From: an uncultured Paracoccaceae bacterium
Lineage (GTDB): Bacteria > Pseudomonadota > Alphaproteobacteria > Rhodobacterales > Rhodobacteraceae
NCBI GenBank assembly: GCA_947494445.1
Contig: CANLVD010000017.1
Span: 1 to 64,000, forward strand
DNA: 64,000 nucleotides
Direction of reading: 5' to 3'
Shown here in pieces: positions 24,845 to 34,228 of this stretch. The notes under the pieces were generated by a model. The model saw only the letters and a list, made by a program, of their open reading frames with translations, was not told the origin of the DNA and did no database searches. The position numbers were made by a program, and so were the translations under genes. How positions within the stretch are numbered: the stretch's first letter is position 1; each line of letters opens with the position of its first letter.

Positions 24845-25744
24845 ATGAGTGTCATTTCTCAGTTACGCTCGCCCGGCAGGCCTGATCCTGCGGCAGCACT
24901 TGAGCTGATCAAACCCGTCACCTGGTTCCCACCGATGTGGGCCTATCTGTGTGGCACGGTTTCATCGGGCGTCTCGCCTATGTCTTCTCCCGGCCTTGTC
25001 GTGCTCGGCATTCTGCTTGCCGGACCCATTGTCTGCGGGATGAGCCAAGCCGCAAATGACTGGTGCGACCGCCATGTCGATGCGATCAACGAACCCAACC
25101 GCCCGATCCCGTCAGGCCGCATCCCCGGACGCTGGGGATTGTGGATCGCACTGGCCATGTCGGTGCTGTCACTTGCCGTCGGATACCTGCTTGGGCCATG
25201 GGGATTTGGCGCGACGATCCTTGGCGTTGCGGCCGCCTGGGCCTATTCGGCCGAGCCTGTGCGCCTGAAGCGATCCGGCTGGCTTGGCCCCGGCCTCGTG
25301 GGTCTCTGCTATGAGGGTTTGCCATGGTTCACAGGCGCTGCCGTGCTCAGTGCAGGCGCGCCCGCATGGCCCGTTGTGATCTGCGCATTGCTCTATGCCA
25401 TCGGCGCACATGGCATCATGACACTCAATGATTTCAAAGCCTTGGAAGGCGACCGGGTGATGGGGGTCAACTCCCTTCCCGTGACGCTCGGGCCGGAACG
25501 TGCGGCCAAGGCTGCTTGCTGGATCATGGCCCTACCGCAAGTGATGGTGATCGCGCTGCTGTTTGCCTGGGGCCACCCGATCCACGCCGCCATCATCTGC
25601 GTTCTGCTCCTGTTGCAACTGCGCGCCATGAAGGTCCTCCTGACCGATCCCAAAGGCCGCGCGCCATGGTATAACGGCGCAGGCGTCGGGCCCTATGTGC
25701 TGGGCATGATGGTCACCGCAGCCGCACTGGGGTACGGGTCATGA
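24845..25744 (+). CDS. bchG: Bacteriochlorophyll synthase (chlorophyllide geranylgeranyl/phytyl transferase)
   Basis: The 299-residue UbiA-type prenyltransferase has about eight membrane helices. The family start ALELIKPVTWFPPMWAYLCG is present, as are the Asp-rich motif NDWCDRHVDAINEPNRPIPS and the second one LNDFKALEGDRVMGVNSLPV. It esterifies bacteriochlorophyllide a. Its stop overlaps the next gene by ATGA. The start abuts a PpsR box with no visible Shine-Dalgarno sequence. Confidence 0.96.
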   Translation: MSVISQLRSPGRPDPAAALELIKPVTWFPPMWAYLCGTVSSGVSPMSSPGLVVLGILLAGPIVCGMSQAANDWCDRHVDAINEPNRPIPSGRIPGRWGLWIALAMSVLSLAVGYLLGPWGFGATILGVAAAWAYSAEPVRLKRSGWLGPGLVGLCYEGLPWFTGAAVLSAGAPAWPVVICALLYAIGAHGIMTLNDFKALEGDRVMGVNSLPVTLGPERAAKAACWIMALPQVMVIALLFAWGHPIHAAIICVLLLLQLRAMKVLLTDPKGRAPWYNGAGVGPYVLGMMVTAAALGYGS

Positions 25745-27036
25745 GCCTCAGCTGGCTGTCCATTGTCCGCCTTGGCCTCGTGCAGATGGCGCTTGGCGCG
25801 GTTGTCGTCCTGACCACCTCGACCCTGAACCGTCTGATGGTGTTCGAACTTGCCCTGCCTGCCGTCCTGCCCGGCCTTTTGGTCGCGCTGCATTATGGCA
25901 TCCAGATCACCCGCCCGAACTGGGGCTACCGCTCGGACACCGGCCGCAAACGCACCCGCTGGATCATCGGCGGCGTCGCCTGTCTGGCAGCGGGGGGATT
26001 CGGCGCAGCCCTTGGCGTGGTCGTGATGGAGGGGCAGTTCCTCGCCGGTCTGCTCCTGTCGATTCTGGCCTATGCGCTGATCGGCGTCGGCGTCGGTGCG
26101 TCCGGCACCTCGCTTCTGGCACTGCTCGCGACCTCAACAGCACCTCACCGGCGGGCCGCTGCTGCCACAATCACATGGCTGATGATGATCGCGGGCATTG
26201 CGATCACCGCAGGCGTCGTCGGTGCCAATCTCGACCCCTACACGCCCGAGCGCCTGCTCAACATTGTGGCCATCGTCACGCTGGGGGCCGTCCTGATCAG
26301 CACCCTTGCCGTCTGGGGGATCGAGGCGCGCGTCACCCAGATCACCCCGTCCCGTGAAACCCTGCCTTTCCGTCAGGGTCTGGCCGAGGTCTGGGCCGAG
26401 CCCAAGGCCCGCCATTTCACCATTTTCGTGTTCCTCTCTATGACCGCCTATTTCATGCAGGAACTGATACTCGAGCCCTATTCCGCCTTCGTCTTCGACT
26501 TCACCCCGGGCCAGTCCACATCCCTGTCCGGTGCGCAGAACGGTGGCGTTTTTGTCGGCATGCTGACCGTGGGGATCATGGCCAGCGGCCTGAAACTGGG
26601 GCAGATGAAAACATGGGTCGTGACCGGGTGTCTGATGTCAGCCGCAGCCCTTGGCGTGATCGCCATGCTGGGCCAGTCCGGCCCCGGCGCGCCGCTTTTG
26701 CCAGCGGTTGTCTTCCTCGGTTTTGCCAATGGCGTTTTCGCCGTGGCCGCCATCGGCTCGATGATGCAATTGGCCGGCGAAGGCCGCGAGGCACGCGAAG
26801 GCACCCGCATGGGCCTTTGGGGCGCAGCACAGGCCATCGCCGCGGGCTTTGGTGGCCTGCTCGGATCGGCCTCTGCTGATCTGATGCGCCTGGCGCTTGG
26901 CACACCCGCCACCGCCTTTGGCACCGTCTTTATCTTCGAGGCAGGTCTCTTTCTCGCCTCAGCCTACATGGCCTGGCAGGTGCTTGATCGCACGCCTGCC
27001 CGCAGCCCTTCCCCGATCTTGATGCCAGGAGAATGA
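25741..27036 (+). CDS. PucC-family MFS protein between bchG and bchP
   Basis: The 431-residue, roughly 12-helix protein belongs to the same BCD transporter family as LhaA. It shows LVQMALGAVVVLTTSTLNRLMVFELALPAVLPGLLVALHYG and GYRSDTGRKRTRWI. Its place between bchG and bchP is the conserved position of the orf427/428 family member in Rhodobacter. A role in bacteriochlorophyll handling or light-harvesting assembly is inferred. Both ends overlap neighbours (ATGA). Confidence 0.9.
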   Translation: MSLSWLSIVRLGLVQMALGAVVVLTTSTLNRLMVFELALPAVLPGLLVALHYGIQITRPNWGYRSDTGRKRTRWIIGGVACLAAGGFGAALGVVVMEGQFLAGLLLSILAYALIGVGVGASGTSLLALLATSTAPHRRAAAATITWLMMIAGIAITAGVVGANLDPYTPERLLNIVAIVTLGAVLISTLAVWGIEARVTQITPSRETLPFRQGLAEVWAEPKARHFTIFVFLSMTAYFMQELILEPYSAFVFDFTPGQSTSLSGAQNGGVFVGMLTVGIMASGLKLGQMKTWVVTGCLMSAAALGVIAMLGQSGPGAPLLPAVVFLGFANGVFAVAAIGSMMQLAGEGREAREGTRMGLWGAAQAIAAGFGGLLGSASADLMRLALGTPATAFGTVFIFEAGLFLASAYMAWQVLDRTPARSPSPILMPGE

Positions 27037-27038
27037 AC

Positions 27039-28214
27039 ATGGTTTATGACGTCGTCGTAGTCGGAGGCGGGCCGTCCGGAGCCACTGCCGCCATGGATCT
27101 GGCCGAGGCTGGAAAATCTGTCGCCCTGATCGACCGTGATGGCCGGATCAAGCCATGTGGTGGCGCAATCCCACCGCGCCTGATCGCTGATTTCGACATT
27201 CCCGACAGCCAGATCGTTGCCCGGATCAAGACCGCCCGCATGATCTCGCCCACGGCCCGTCAGGTCGACATCCCGATCGAAAACGGCTTTGTGGGTATGG
27301 TCGACCGCGAGCATTTCGACGAATTCCTGAGGGTCCGCGCCGCCGCTGCAGGTGCCACGCGCCTGACCGGCACATTCCTGCGGATCGAGCGTGAAACAGA
27401 CGCCACCTACGTCGTCTATCGCGACAAGGAAACCGGCACCTCTCACAAGATCCGGACCAAACTGATCATTGGCGCAGATGGCGCCCGGTCCAATGTCGCA
27501 CGCGGCGAAGTGCCCGGCGGCGACACCATTCCTTACGTCATCGCCTATCACGAGATCATCAAGGCTCCCAAGTCCGACAAATACGACCCGGACCGCTGTG
27601 ATGTGATCTACGACGGCGCGATTTCGCCCGACTTCTACGGCTGGGTCTTCCCGCATGGCGCATCTGCCAGCGTCGGCATGGGCACCGGCATTCAGGGGAT
27701 CGACCTGAAGGAAGCAACCAAAGCCCTGCGCGCCTCCTCCGGTCTGACCGATTGCGAGACGATCCGGCGCGAAGGTGCTCCAATCCCGCTCAAGCCCCTG
27801 AAACGCTGGGACAATGGCAAGGATGTCGTGCTTGCGGGTGATGCAGCTGGCGTTGTCGCCCCTTCTTCGGGCGAGGGCATTTACTACGCCATGGTCGGTG
27901 GGCGCGTGGCGGCAACGGCGGCATTGGCAACGCTTGAGACCGGCAAGGTCGGCAATCTGACCATGGCCCGCAAACTGTTCATGGGCGAGCACAAGACCGT
28001 GTTTCGCGTGCTCGGCGCCATGCAAGACGCCTATTACAAGTCAGACGAGCGCCGCGAACGCTTCGTCTCGCTCTGCCATGACGTCGATGTCCAGCGCCTG
28101 ACATTTGAGGCTTACATGAACAAGAAACTTGTCAAAGCCCGCCCAATGGCGCATCTGAAAATCATGGCCAAGAATCTTGCACATCTGACCCGACTGATCC
28201 CGGCGACCTCATGA
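27039..28214 (+). CDS. bchP: Geranylgeranyl reductase
   Basis: The 391-residue FAD/NAD(P)H enzyme reduces the geranylgeranyl tail of bacteriochlorophyll to phytyl. The N-terminal dinucleotide fold is YDVVVVGGGPSGATAAMDLA, followed by KPCGGAIPPR and later VVLAGDAAGVVAPSSGEGIYYA. I chose the ATG at 27039 since AGGAG is seven bases upstream; the ATG at 27033 overlaps the previous stop but leaves only one base to AGGAG. The stop overlaps idi by ATGA. Confidence 0.96.
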   Translation: MVYDVVVVGGGPSGATAAMDLAEAGKSVALIDRDGRIKPCGGAIPPRLIADFDIPDSQIVARIKTARMISPTARQVDIPIENGFVGMVDREHFDEFLRVRAAAAGATRLTGTFLRIERETDATYVVYRDKETGTSHKIRTKLIIGADGARSNVARGEVPGGDTIPYVIAYHEIIKAPKSDKYDPDRCDVIYDGAISPDFYGWVFPHGASASVGMGTGIQGIDLKEATKALRASSGLTDCETIRREGAPIPLKPLKRWDNGKDVVLAGDAAGVVAPSSGEGIYYAMVGGRVAATAALATLETGKVGNLTMARKLFMGEHKTVFRVLGAMQDAYYKSDERRERFVSLCHDVDVQRLTFEAYMNKKLVKARPMAHLKIMAKNLAHLTRLIPATS

Positions 28215-28741
28215 CGATCCACATCCCGGCCTGGGTAAATGGTGAACTTGTACCTGTCGAAAAGCTGGACGCCCACAAACGCGGGCTGCGGCACAAGGCG
28301 ATCTCCGTCTTTCTGATCCGCGATGGTGAAATCCTGATCCAGCGCCGTGCGCTTGCCAAATACCACACGCCCGGTCTCTGGGCGAACACCTGCTGCACTC
28401 ATCCCTTCTGGGAAGAAGACGCCCTGACCTGCGCGACCCGCCGTCTGACAGAGGAACTGGGCATCAAGGGCGTGCCGCTCACCTATCGCGATCAGGTCGA
28501 ATACCGCGCTGATGTGGGCAATGACCTGATCGAACATGAGCTTGTGGACATCTACACCAGCCAGATCGAAGGCCAGCTACTGGTCGATTTAAACCCCGAT
28601 GAAGTGATGGAAGTGCGCTGGATCTCTCCGGGTGACCTGCGGGCCGAGATGGCCGCAACGCCCGAGATCTTCACACCATGGTTCCGCATCTACATGGCAG
28701 AACATGCCGCCCAGATTTTCGGAGATCTCAAGGCAGCCTGA
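28211..28741 (+). CDS. idi: Isopentenyl-diphosphate delta-isomerase, type 1
   Basis: The 176-residue Nudix-fold isomerase carries the active-site cysteine in HTPGLWANTCCTHPFW, the Nudix-like RRLTEELGI and the later glutamates in DEVMEVRWISPGDL. It interconverts IPP and DMAPP for carotenoids and the bacteriochlorophyll tail. It is the last gene of the bchG operon, overlapping bchP by four bases. Confidence 0.96.
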   Translation: MTIHIPAWVNGELVPVEKLDAHKRGLRHKAISVFLIRDGEILIQRRALAKYHTPGLWANTCCTHPFWEEDALTCATRRLTEELGIKGVPLTYRDQVEYRADVGNDLIEHELVDIYTSQIEGQLLVDLNPDEVMEVRWISPGDLRAEMAATPEIFTPWFRIYMAEHAAQIFGDLKAA

Positions 28742-28777
28742 CCCCGGCGCAACGGCTTGCCCCGAGGTCAAATTTTC
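28739..28777. terminator. Terminator-like hairpin between convergent idi and MAPEG gene
   Basis: TGACCCCGG and CCCGAGGTCA form an imperfect stem with one mismatch, starting at the idi stop. It is followed by AAATTTT, which gives U-runs in either direction. It could end transcripts from both sides. Confidence 0.5.
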
Positions 28778-29180
28778 AGGCGGTCAGGAACACCTGCACC
28801 GCGACAATCACGATGCAGACCCAGCCTGCGGTGAAAATGATCGGGCGCACCGGAAACCCGGCCATGCCCGAAATCATGCCAACCGCATGGGCCACCCGCA
28901 GCCAGAAGAACGCCATCGCAGCACCGACAGTCCAGACCGTGCTGATGCCCAGAACGTGGGCCACCAGCAGCACCACGGCAAAAGGCATCAACTGCTCCAG
29001 CAGGTTCTGATGCGCACGGTAAGCCCGGTGCACCCATGCCGGCATCTGGCGAATGTCAGGCGGGCGGTGAAAGTCGGCCAATTCCTTGGCCGGCGTCGCA
29101 TTCACCCCCACGATGTAGGGGATCCAAAGCGACCCCGCCAGCAGTGCGGTCAGCGTCAGATACAGGATTTCCGTGGTCAT
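28776..29180 (-). CDS. MAPEG-family membrane protein
   Basis: The 134-residue protein starts MTTEILYLTLTALLAGSLWIPYIVGV and has four hydrophobic helices. The segment VHRAYRAHQNLLEQLMPFAVVLL, with its R/H-x-x-N-x-E pattern, is typical of the MAPEG superfamily (membrane glutathione or eicosanoid enzymes). The bacterial role is unknown. Its ATG overlaps the stop of the ArsR-SRPBCC gene (TGATG); a GTG lies one codon upstream. Confidence 0.85.
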   Translation of the reverse strand: MTTEILYLTLTALLAGSLWIPYIVGVNATPAKELADFHRPPDIRQMPAWVHRAYRAHQNLLEQLMPFAVVLLVAHVLGISTVWTVGAAMAFFWLRVAHAVGMISGMAGFPVRPIIFTAGWVCIVIVAVQVFLTA

Positions 29181-29944
29181 CACGCGTCCTCCATCTGGTA
29201 ACCGAACCTGGCAGGCTCGCCGGTCTCCAGCCAGGTTTTCAGCCCTGCAAAGGTCCGCGCCCAGCCCTCGGACACGCCCGGATGCTCGGGCGGCACGCCG
29301 TAGTGCTCAACCGTCAACTTGCAGAATGCACCGTTCGGCTCGATCAGATAGACACAGCGGGAATGGGTTTTCACCTCATCCCAGTTGGGCTCAAACGTCA
29401 CCTCGATCCGGCTTTGGGGATCGGATGAAATCAGACGATGCGCCACCATTTCGGACCCGTCAGGCGCCATGAAGGCCATCCGGTCATCAGGTGCGGACAA
29501 CTGCCCGGTGCCTGAGGTCGCGATGAAATGATAGTTCATGATCTCGTCGCTCTTGGTCAGTGCCTGCCACAGGGCATCCTGTGTGCAGCGGATGAATGTC
29601 TGCATCACCAGATCAGGTTTCTCGGTCATGTCTTGCGGTCCTTCAAGTTGTGCTTTCAGGCGGCTCAGCGCCTTCGCTTTGGGTTTGGCCAGCAAAGGCT
29701 CGATCCAGCGGTCAATCACTTCCTGCAACGGCAGGGCGTTGAGATAGTGATACTTGAACCGGCCTTCCTTGCGTGTGGTAATCAGGGACGCGTCCTCCAG
29801 AACCCCAAGATGCTTCATGACCCCGAAGCGGCTCATCTCAAGTCGCTCTTCGAGATCACTCAGCGTCTGACCATCCTTGCGGCGCAATTCATCAAGCAGA
29901 TTGCGTCGGGTCGGGTCGTTCAGGGCTTTGAAAATCTTGTCCAT
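29180..29944 (-). CDS. ArsR-type HTH fused to SRPBCC (Aha1-like) domain
   Basis: The 254-residue protein has two parts. Residues 1-90 are a winged helix (KALNDPTRRNLLDELRRKDGQTLSDLEERLEMSRFGVMKHLGVLEDASLI). Residues 110-250 are an SRPBCC/AHSA1 domain (TFIRCTQDALWQALTKSDEIMNYHF...). Fusion of a sensor-like hydrophobic-pocket domain to the DNA-binding domain suggests ligand-controlled repression. It probably regulates itself and the coupled MAPEG gene, since a palindrome lies just upstream. The ATG at 29944 is chosen; a GTG two codons earlier is possible. The ribosome site is poor. Confidence 0.85.
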   Translation of the reverse strand: MDKIFKALNDPTRRNLLDELRRKDGQTLSDLEERLEMSRFGVMKHLGVLEDASLITTRKEGRFKYHYLNALPLQEVIDRWIEPLLAKPKAKALSRLKAQLEGPQDMTEKPDLVMQTFIRCTQDALWQALTKSDEIMNYHFIATSGTGQLSAPDDRMAFMAPDGSEMVAHRLISSDPQSRIEVTFEPNWDEVKTHSRCVYLIEPNGAFCKLTVEHYGVPPEHPGVSEGWARTFAGLKTWLETGEPARFGYQMEDA

Positions 29945-29967
29945 GAGCACTTATATGTGATTTGTTA

Positions 29968-29977
29968 GTCACGTGAC
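29968..29977. promoter_or_regulatory. Palindromic operator candidate for the ArsR-SRPBCC gene
   Basis: GTCACGTGAC is a perfect 10-bp palindrome about 24 bp upstream of the start. It lies within repeated GTGA/TCAC half-sites (GTGATTTGTTAGTCAC, and another GTCAC at about 29984). ArsR-type repressors bind such repeats near their own promoters. Confidence 0.45.
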
Positions 29978-30068
29978 AATATAGTCACCTTTTAATTCTT
30001 GTAAAGCATTGATCTGAAACTGAATTCAAACGCCATGAATTTCAAAACCAGTGTGAATCGCGCGCGGA

Positions 30069-31994
30069 TCAGGCGCGCAAACCGGCTCCCAGACCAGAAT
30101 CAGCAACGCCCATTGCCTGCATCGCACAGGCCGCAATGTCGCATGCACTCAGGCCTGCATCCTCATACATTTCAGCGGGCGAGGCCTGATCGATGAACCT
30201 GTCCGGCAGGGTCATCGTGCGGATGGCGACGCCGCCATCCAGACGCCCCGTCTCGGCCAGATGATGCAGCACATGCGCGCCGAAGCCGCCCTTTGCGCCG
30301 GTCTCAACCGTGATCAGCGCAGCGTGGTTGCCCACAAGCTGTGCGATCAACTCCTGATCCAAGGGCCGCACGAACCTTGCGTCAGCGACCGTTGTGGTGA
30401 TCCCGCGCGTCTCAAGCTGTTCGGCTGCCAGCAGGCATTCGCTCAAATGTCCGCCATAGGACAGGATCGCCACATGGCTGCCTTCGCGCAGGACCCGACC
30501 CTTGCCAATCTCAAGCGGAATGCCACGTTCGGGCAGGTCGATGCCAACGCCCTCACCGCGCGGATAGCGCACTGCAGTCGGCCCCTCATCATAAGCCGCC
30601 TGTGTCGCCACCATATGCATCAGATCCGCCTCATCGCCCGCCGCCATCACCACGAAATTCGGCAGGTTGGCAAGATAGGCAATGTCAAACGCACCGGCAT
30701 GGGTCGCCCCATCCGCACCCACCAACCCGGCGCGATCAATCGCAAAACGCACCGGCAGGTTCTGAAGGGCGACGTCATGGACAATCTGGTCATAGCCGCG
30801 CTGCAGGAAGGTCGAATAGATCGCACAGAACGGCTTTAACCCGCCAGCCGCCATGCCAGCGGCAAAGGTCACGCCATGCTGCTCGGCAATGCCCACGTCA
30901 AAGACCCGCGCCGGGAAACGGTCCTGCATCAGGTTGATGCCTGTGCCCGACGGCATTGCCGCTGTTACCGCGACAACGCCGGGATCGGCCTCGGCCTCGG
31001 CCACCAAGGCCTTGCCAAAGACAGACGTATAGCTCGGCGCGTTGGGTTTGGATTTTGCCTGCGTGCCCGAGACCACGTCAAATTTCGACACACCATGATA
31101 CTTGTCCGATGAACTCTCCGCAGGTCCGTAGCCCTTGCCCTTCACGGTCACGCAATGGATCAGCACAGGCCCTGTGGCGCGCGCCTGAGCGGTGCGCAGA
31201 ACCGGCAGAAGCTGGTTCATGTCATGACCGTCGATCGGGCCGATATAGGTAAAGCCAAGCTCCTCAAACACCGTGCCCTGACCGGTGATCCCGGTCACCA
31301 GATCACGCGCGCGCCGTGCGCCATCACGAAACGGCCCCGGCAGATGCTCGGCAAACCCGTCGGCCATATCCTTCAGCGTATGTAACGGCGTGTTGGCATA
31401 AAGGCCGCTCAGATAATGCGACATCGCCCCAACCGGCGGAGCAATGGACATCTCGTTGTCATTGAGGATCACGAACATCCGCCGCCCGTCCGAGCCCGCG
31501 TTGTTCAGCGCCTCATAGGCCATGCCCGCACTGATCGAGCCATCGCCGATCACGGCGATTGCATCACCTGTCGGCTCGCCCATGTCGCGGGCAACCGTGA
31601 AGCCAAGTGCTGCGGAAATGGAGGTCGAGGAATGCGCCGCCCCGAACGGATCATACCGGCTTTCCGAGCGTTTGGTGAAGCCTGACAGGCCGTCCTTCTG
31701 GCGCAGGCTGTCCATACGTTTGCGCCGCCCGGTCAGGATCTTGTGCGGATAGCACTGATGGCCCACATCCCAGATCAGCTTGTCAGCGGGCAGATTGAAC
31801 ACCGAATGCAGCGCCACCGTCAGCTCAACCACGCCCAGGGACGAGCCCAGATGGCCGCCGGTGCGCGACACCGCATAGACCGTCTCGGCCCGAACCTCGG
31901 CTGCCAGCGTCGCAAGCTCCCGGTCCGACAACCCGGCCAGATCGGCAGGTCCACTGACGCGGTCAAGAAGCGGTGTCTCCGGGCGATCTGTCAT
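30069..31994 (-). CDS. dxs: 1-deoxy-D-xylulose-5-phosphate synthase
   Basis: The 641-residue TPP enzyme makes DXP from pyruvate and glyceraldehyde 3-phosphate, the entry to the MEP isoprenoid pathway. Marks include [21 protein letters not shown], the TPP motif [37 protein letters not shown] and [15 protein letters not shown]. The ATG at 31994 follows GAAGGA; an ATG at 32009 is less well placed. It sits behind the puf operon, so carotenoid and tail precursors can be made with the reaction centre, but strong hairpins lie between pufC and dxs. Confidence 0.96.
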   Translation of the reverse strand: MTDRPETPLLDRVSGPADLAGLSDRELATLAAEVRAETVYAVSRTGGHLGSSLGVVELTVALHSVFNLPADKLIWDVGHQCYPHKILTGRRKRMDSLRQKDGLSGFTKRSESRYDPFGAAHSSTSISAALGFTVARDMGEPTGDAIAVIGDGSISAGMAYEALNNAGSDGRRMFVILNDNEMSIAPPVGAMSHYLSGLYANTPLHTLKDMADGFAEHLPGPFRDGARRARDLVTGITGQGTVFEELGFTYIGPIDGHDMNQLLPVLRTAQARATGPVLIHCVTVKGKGYGPAESSSDKYHGVSKFDVVSGTQAKSKPNAPSYTSVFGKALVAEAEADPGVVAVTAAMPSGTGINLMQDRFPARVFDVGIAEQHGVTFAAGMAAGGLKPFCAIYSTFLQRGYDQIVHDVALQNLPVRFAIDRAGLVGADGATHAGAFDIAYLANLPNFVVMAAGDEADLMHMVATQAAYDEGPTAVRYPRGEGVGIDLPERGIPLEIGKGRVLREGSHVAILSYGGHLSECLLAAEQLETRGITTTVADARFVRPLDQELIAQLVGNHAALITVETGAKGGFGAHVLHHLAETGRLDGGVAIRTMTLPDRFIDQASPAEMYEDAGLSACDIAACAMQAMGVADSGLGAGLRA

Positions 31995-32009
31995 CGGTGC
32001 GTCCTTCAT

Positions 32010-32048
32010 AAAAAAACGCCGCAGCGGGGGGTTACCCCCGTGCGGCGC
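32010..32048 (-). terminator. Rho-independent terminator between pufC and dxs
   Basis: On the minus strand CGCCGCA-C-GGGGG, loop TAA, and CCCCC with TGCGGCG form a long GC stem with a small bulge, followed directly by seven Ts. The dxs ribosome site begins right after the T-run, so dxs would be expressed by read-through or from a promoter inside this region. Confidence 0.85.
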
Positions 32049-32094
32049 AAGTTTCCTGCAAATGCAGGGAGGGTAACCTCGTTTGGTCTTGTTG

Positions 32095-32119
32095 CCCGGG
32101 CGCAGCCAGTGCGCCCGGG
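32095..32119 (-). terminator. Strong hairpin downstream of pufC
   Basis: CCCGGGCGCA - 5 nt - TGCGCCCGGG is a perfect 10-bp stem 33 bp after the pufC stop, without a T-run. A smaller stem (CCTGCA-AA-TGCAGG, 32055-32068) follows before the true terminator. It probably protects the puf mRNA 3' end. Confidence 0.6.
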
Positions 32120-32151
32120 AAAGTCGCGGGAAAGGGGTGCACCCCTGCCCA

Positions 32152-33258
32152 TCATTCGTAAGTGGGTTCGCCACTGACCGCGAGTTCGGGCCAATCCGTG
32201 ATCATGTCCGTTCCCAGCATCGGCTTGGTCTGCCCTTTGTGGCAGGTCTTGCAGGCAGCCTTTGGCGCGTCGCCATGAACCGGCCCCAGACGCGTCTCGG
32301 GGTAGGTGTCCTGCAGCGGATCCAGATAGTCGTTGTTCAACTCCAGAACCATGCCGATGCCCGCCATCGCACGCTCCCACTGCGGGGTTACCTGCTCATT
32401 GTCATAAAAGGCGCGCGTGTTGTGACAGAACACGCAATTGGCCCCCAGTGAGTTGGCGAAATAGTTCATCAGCGAGTAGGTCCGCTCGGTGTCCTGAATG
32501 CTGGCGGTGCCCTCATTGTCGACACGGCTTTCCAGATCATGAACCGAGATCTGGCCGTACTCGACCAGATAGGTCTGCAACGCATCTGCCGGAAGCGAGG
32601 TCGATTGCGTCAACCGTGTCGCCCGGTTCTGATTGGCCGACCAGCCCGAGACATTTTCATTCACGGGGCTGATGTTGAACCAGATCTCGGAAGGCACATT
32701 CTCGCCCCGGTGACAGGTGTAACAATTCACGCCAGCAGGCGCGACATGGTCGGACCAGTTCTCGTTGATGTTCTGGGTCATCTCGATCATCTTGCGCGAG
32801 ACCACCTTGGTATACAGATCATCCGAGGCGAAATCGCCCTCTTCCCCGTGGCAATAAGCACAGCCCTCGTCGGGAGAGACCCATTGGGTGATCGCGGCCA
32901 TCAGACGGTTGAAATTATCTTCCGTCAGATCGCCCAGAACCTGAATGTTCTCGTAATCCGCGATGTCCTTCATCAGGGGCTCACCCTCGGGGACATAGGC
33001 CTCCTCGGTATAATACTCCTCGATGGTCGGATCACCTTTTTCCAGATCCGCGATGAAGTCGGGCACATGCATGCCCGTCCCCCGCGGCCCGGTCTGGATC
33101 GACGTTGTCTGGAACGGATTGCCGATGGCGATCACCAAAGCCGCGGCAAAGACCACGGATCCCGCCACGCCCACATAGATGGCGGGGCCGAACATGTTTG
33201 TCGGGTTTTCCTCCATCCATTTGGGGAACCATTCGAATTTTCCATTGAAATTGAACAT
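32152..33258 (-). CDS. pufC: Reaction-centre cytochrome c subunit, tetraheme, membrane anchored
   Basis: The 368-residue protein has an uncleaved N-terminal membrane helix (about residues 22-46) with no lipobox cysteine, then a periplasmic domain. Four haem-attachment motifs are present: CAYCH 133-137, CYTCH 179-183, CVFCH 275-279 and CKTCH 336-340. It re-reduces the oxidised special pair. With pufC present and no pufX visible, this is the Roseobacter/Rubrivivax-type puf operon. It lies three bases after the pufM stop. Hairpins follow before dxs. Confidence 0.96.
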   Translation of the reverse strand: MFNFNGKFEWFPKWMEENPTNMFGPAIYVGVAGSVVFAAALVIAIGNPFQTTSIQTGPRGTGMHVPDFIADLEKGDPTIEEYYTEEAYVPEGEPLMKDIADYENIQVLGDLTEDNFNRLMAAITQWVSPDEGCAYCHGEEGDFASDDLYTKVVSRKMIEMTQNINENWSDHVAPAGVNCYTCHRGENVPSEIWFNISPVNENVSGWSANQNRATRLTQSTSLPADALQTYLVEYGQISVHDLESRVDNEGTASIQDTERTYSLMNYFANSLGANCVFCHNTRAFYDNEQVTPQWERAMAGIGMVLELNNDYLDPLQDTYPETRLGPVHGDAPKAACKTCHKGQTKPMLGTDMITDWPELAVSGEPTYE

Positions 33259-33261
33259 GGA

Positions 33262-34224
33262 TCACTCTCCCCCTGCGTAGGCTTCGTAGCCATAGGCCGC
33301 GTCATAGGCAGGCGCGAAGTCATGTTCGATGGCCCAGATGTACCAGTTGTCCACCACCGTTCCGGTCAGCAGGATGCCGATGCCCCCCGTGATCGGGGTC
33401 AGCACCGCAAACCACCAGGCCCACCTGTGGATCCCCTCCATGGTCGCGTTGAACCCCATGGTCCAGCGCCAGAACAGGGCAGCCCGCTCGGACGCGGTGC
33501 CGCGATCATAGATCTGCTCCAGCTCGCGGTCGCCACCCACGCGGGTCACCGCAAGAATGGTCGCGCCATGCATCGCAAAAAGCAGGACCGAGCCGTAGAG
33601 GAACACGATCGAAAGCGCATGGAACGGGTTGTAGTAAAGGTTGCCGTAGCGGATCGAGAAGGCCGTGGTCCAATCCAGATGCGGGAAGATGCCGTAAGGC
33701 ACGGCCTCGGCCCAGCTTCCCATCAGGATCGGCCGGAACAGGCCCAGCACCAGAAACAGCCAGATGGCCGCCGCAAAGGCCCAGCAAGTGTGCTTGCCCA
33801 TGCCCAGCGCCTCGGCCCGCAGATATGAGCGGATCCACCATGCACAGACCGAAACCAGCAGGAAGAACGAGCTGATGATGTACCAGCCCCCGTCATCCAA
33901 GGGTGGCATCGACAGGCCGTATTCCGGTGATGGCGGCTCCAGCGCCAGCCAGAATAATTGCCGGATGAACTCGGGGATCGACCAGCCGACCTGCGCCAGC
34001 ATGTTGAAACCCACGATGTTCAGCCACAGCGTGCCGGTGATCAGCGAGACGACACCGAACCAGCCCAGATGGATCGGGCCCAGCTGTGCGTTGCCGATGG
34101 CGCCTGCAACCTGACTGAAAAACGGCGTGCCGCCCCGCTCGGTCGCAAGTCCCTTGTCATTGTCCATGCCCCATTCGGCCGGACCCTGAACCTGCACCTG
34201 ATTGAAGATGTTTTGATATTCCAT
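33262..34224 (-). CDS. pufM: Photosynthetic reaction centre subunit M
   Basis: The 320-residue protein has five membrane helices and starts [19 protein letters not shown]. Ligand histidines are in [26 protein letters not shown] (special pair/bacteriochlorophyll) and in AMHGATILA plus [15 protein letters not shown] (iron). With PufL it binds the bacteriochlorophyll dimer, bacteriopheophytins and quinones. It is four bases downstream of pufL. Confidence 0.97.
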   Translation of the reverse strand: MEYQNIFNQVQVQGPAEWGMDNDKGLATERGGTPFFSQVAGAIGNAQLGPIHLGWFGVVSLITGTLWLNIVGFNMLAQVGWSIPEFIRQLFWLALEPPSPEYGLSMPPLDDGGWYIISSFFLLVSVCAWWIRSYLRAEALGMGKHTCWAFAAAIWLFLVLGLFRPILMGSWAEAVPYGIFPHLDWTTAFSIRYGNLYYNPFHALSIVFLYGSVLLFAMHGATILAVTRVGGDRELEQIYDRGTASERAALFWRWTMGFNATMEGIHRWAWWFAVLTPITGGIGILLTGTVVDNWYIWAIEHDFAPAYDAAYGYEAYAGGE

Positions 34225-34228
34225 GATC

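Noticed and set aside
32539-33828. 429-codon plus-strand frame
   Set aside because: It is antisense to pufC and pufM and has no family features.
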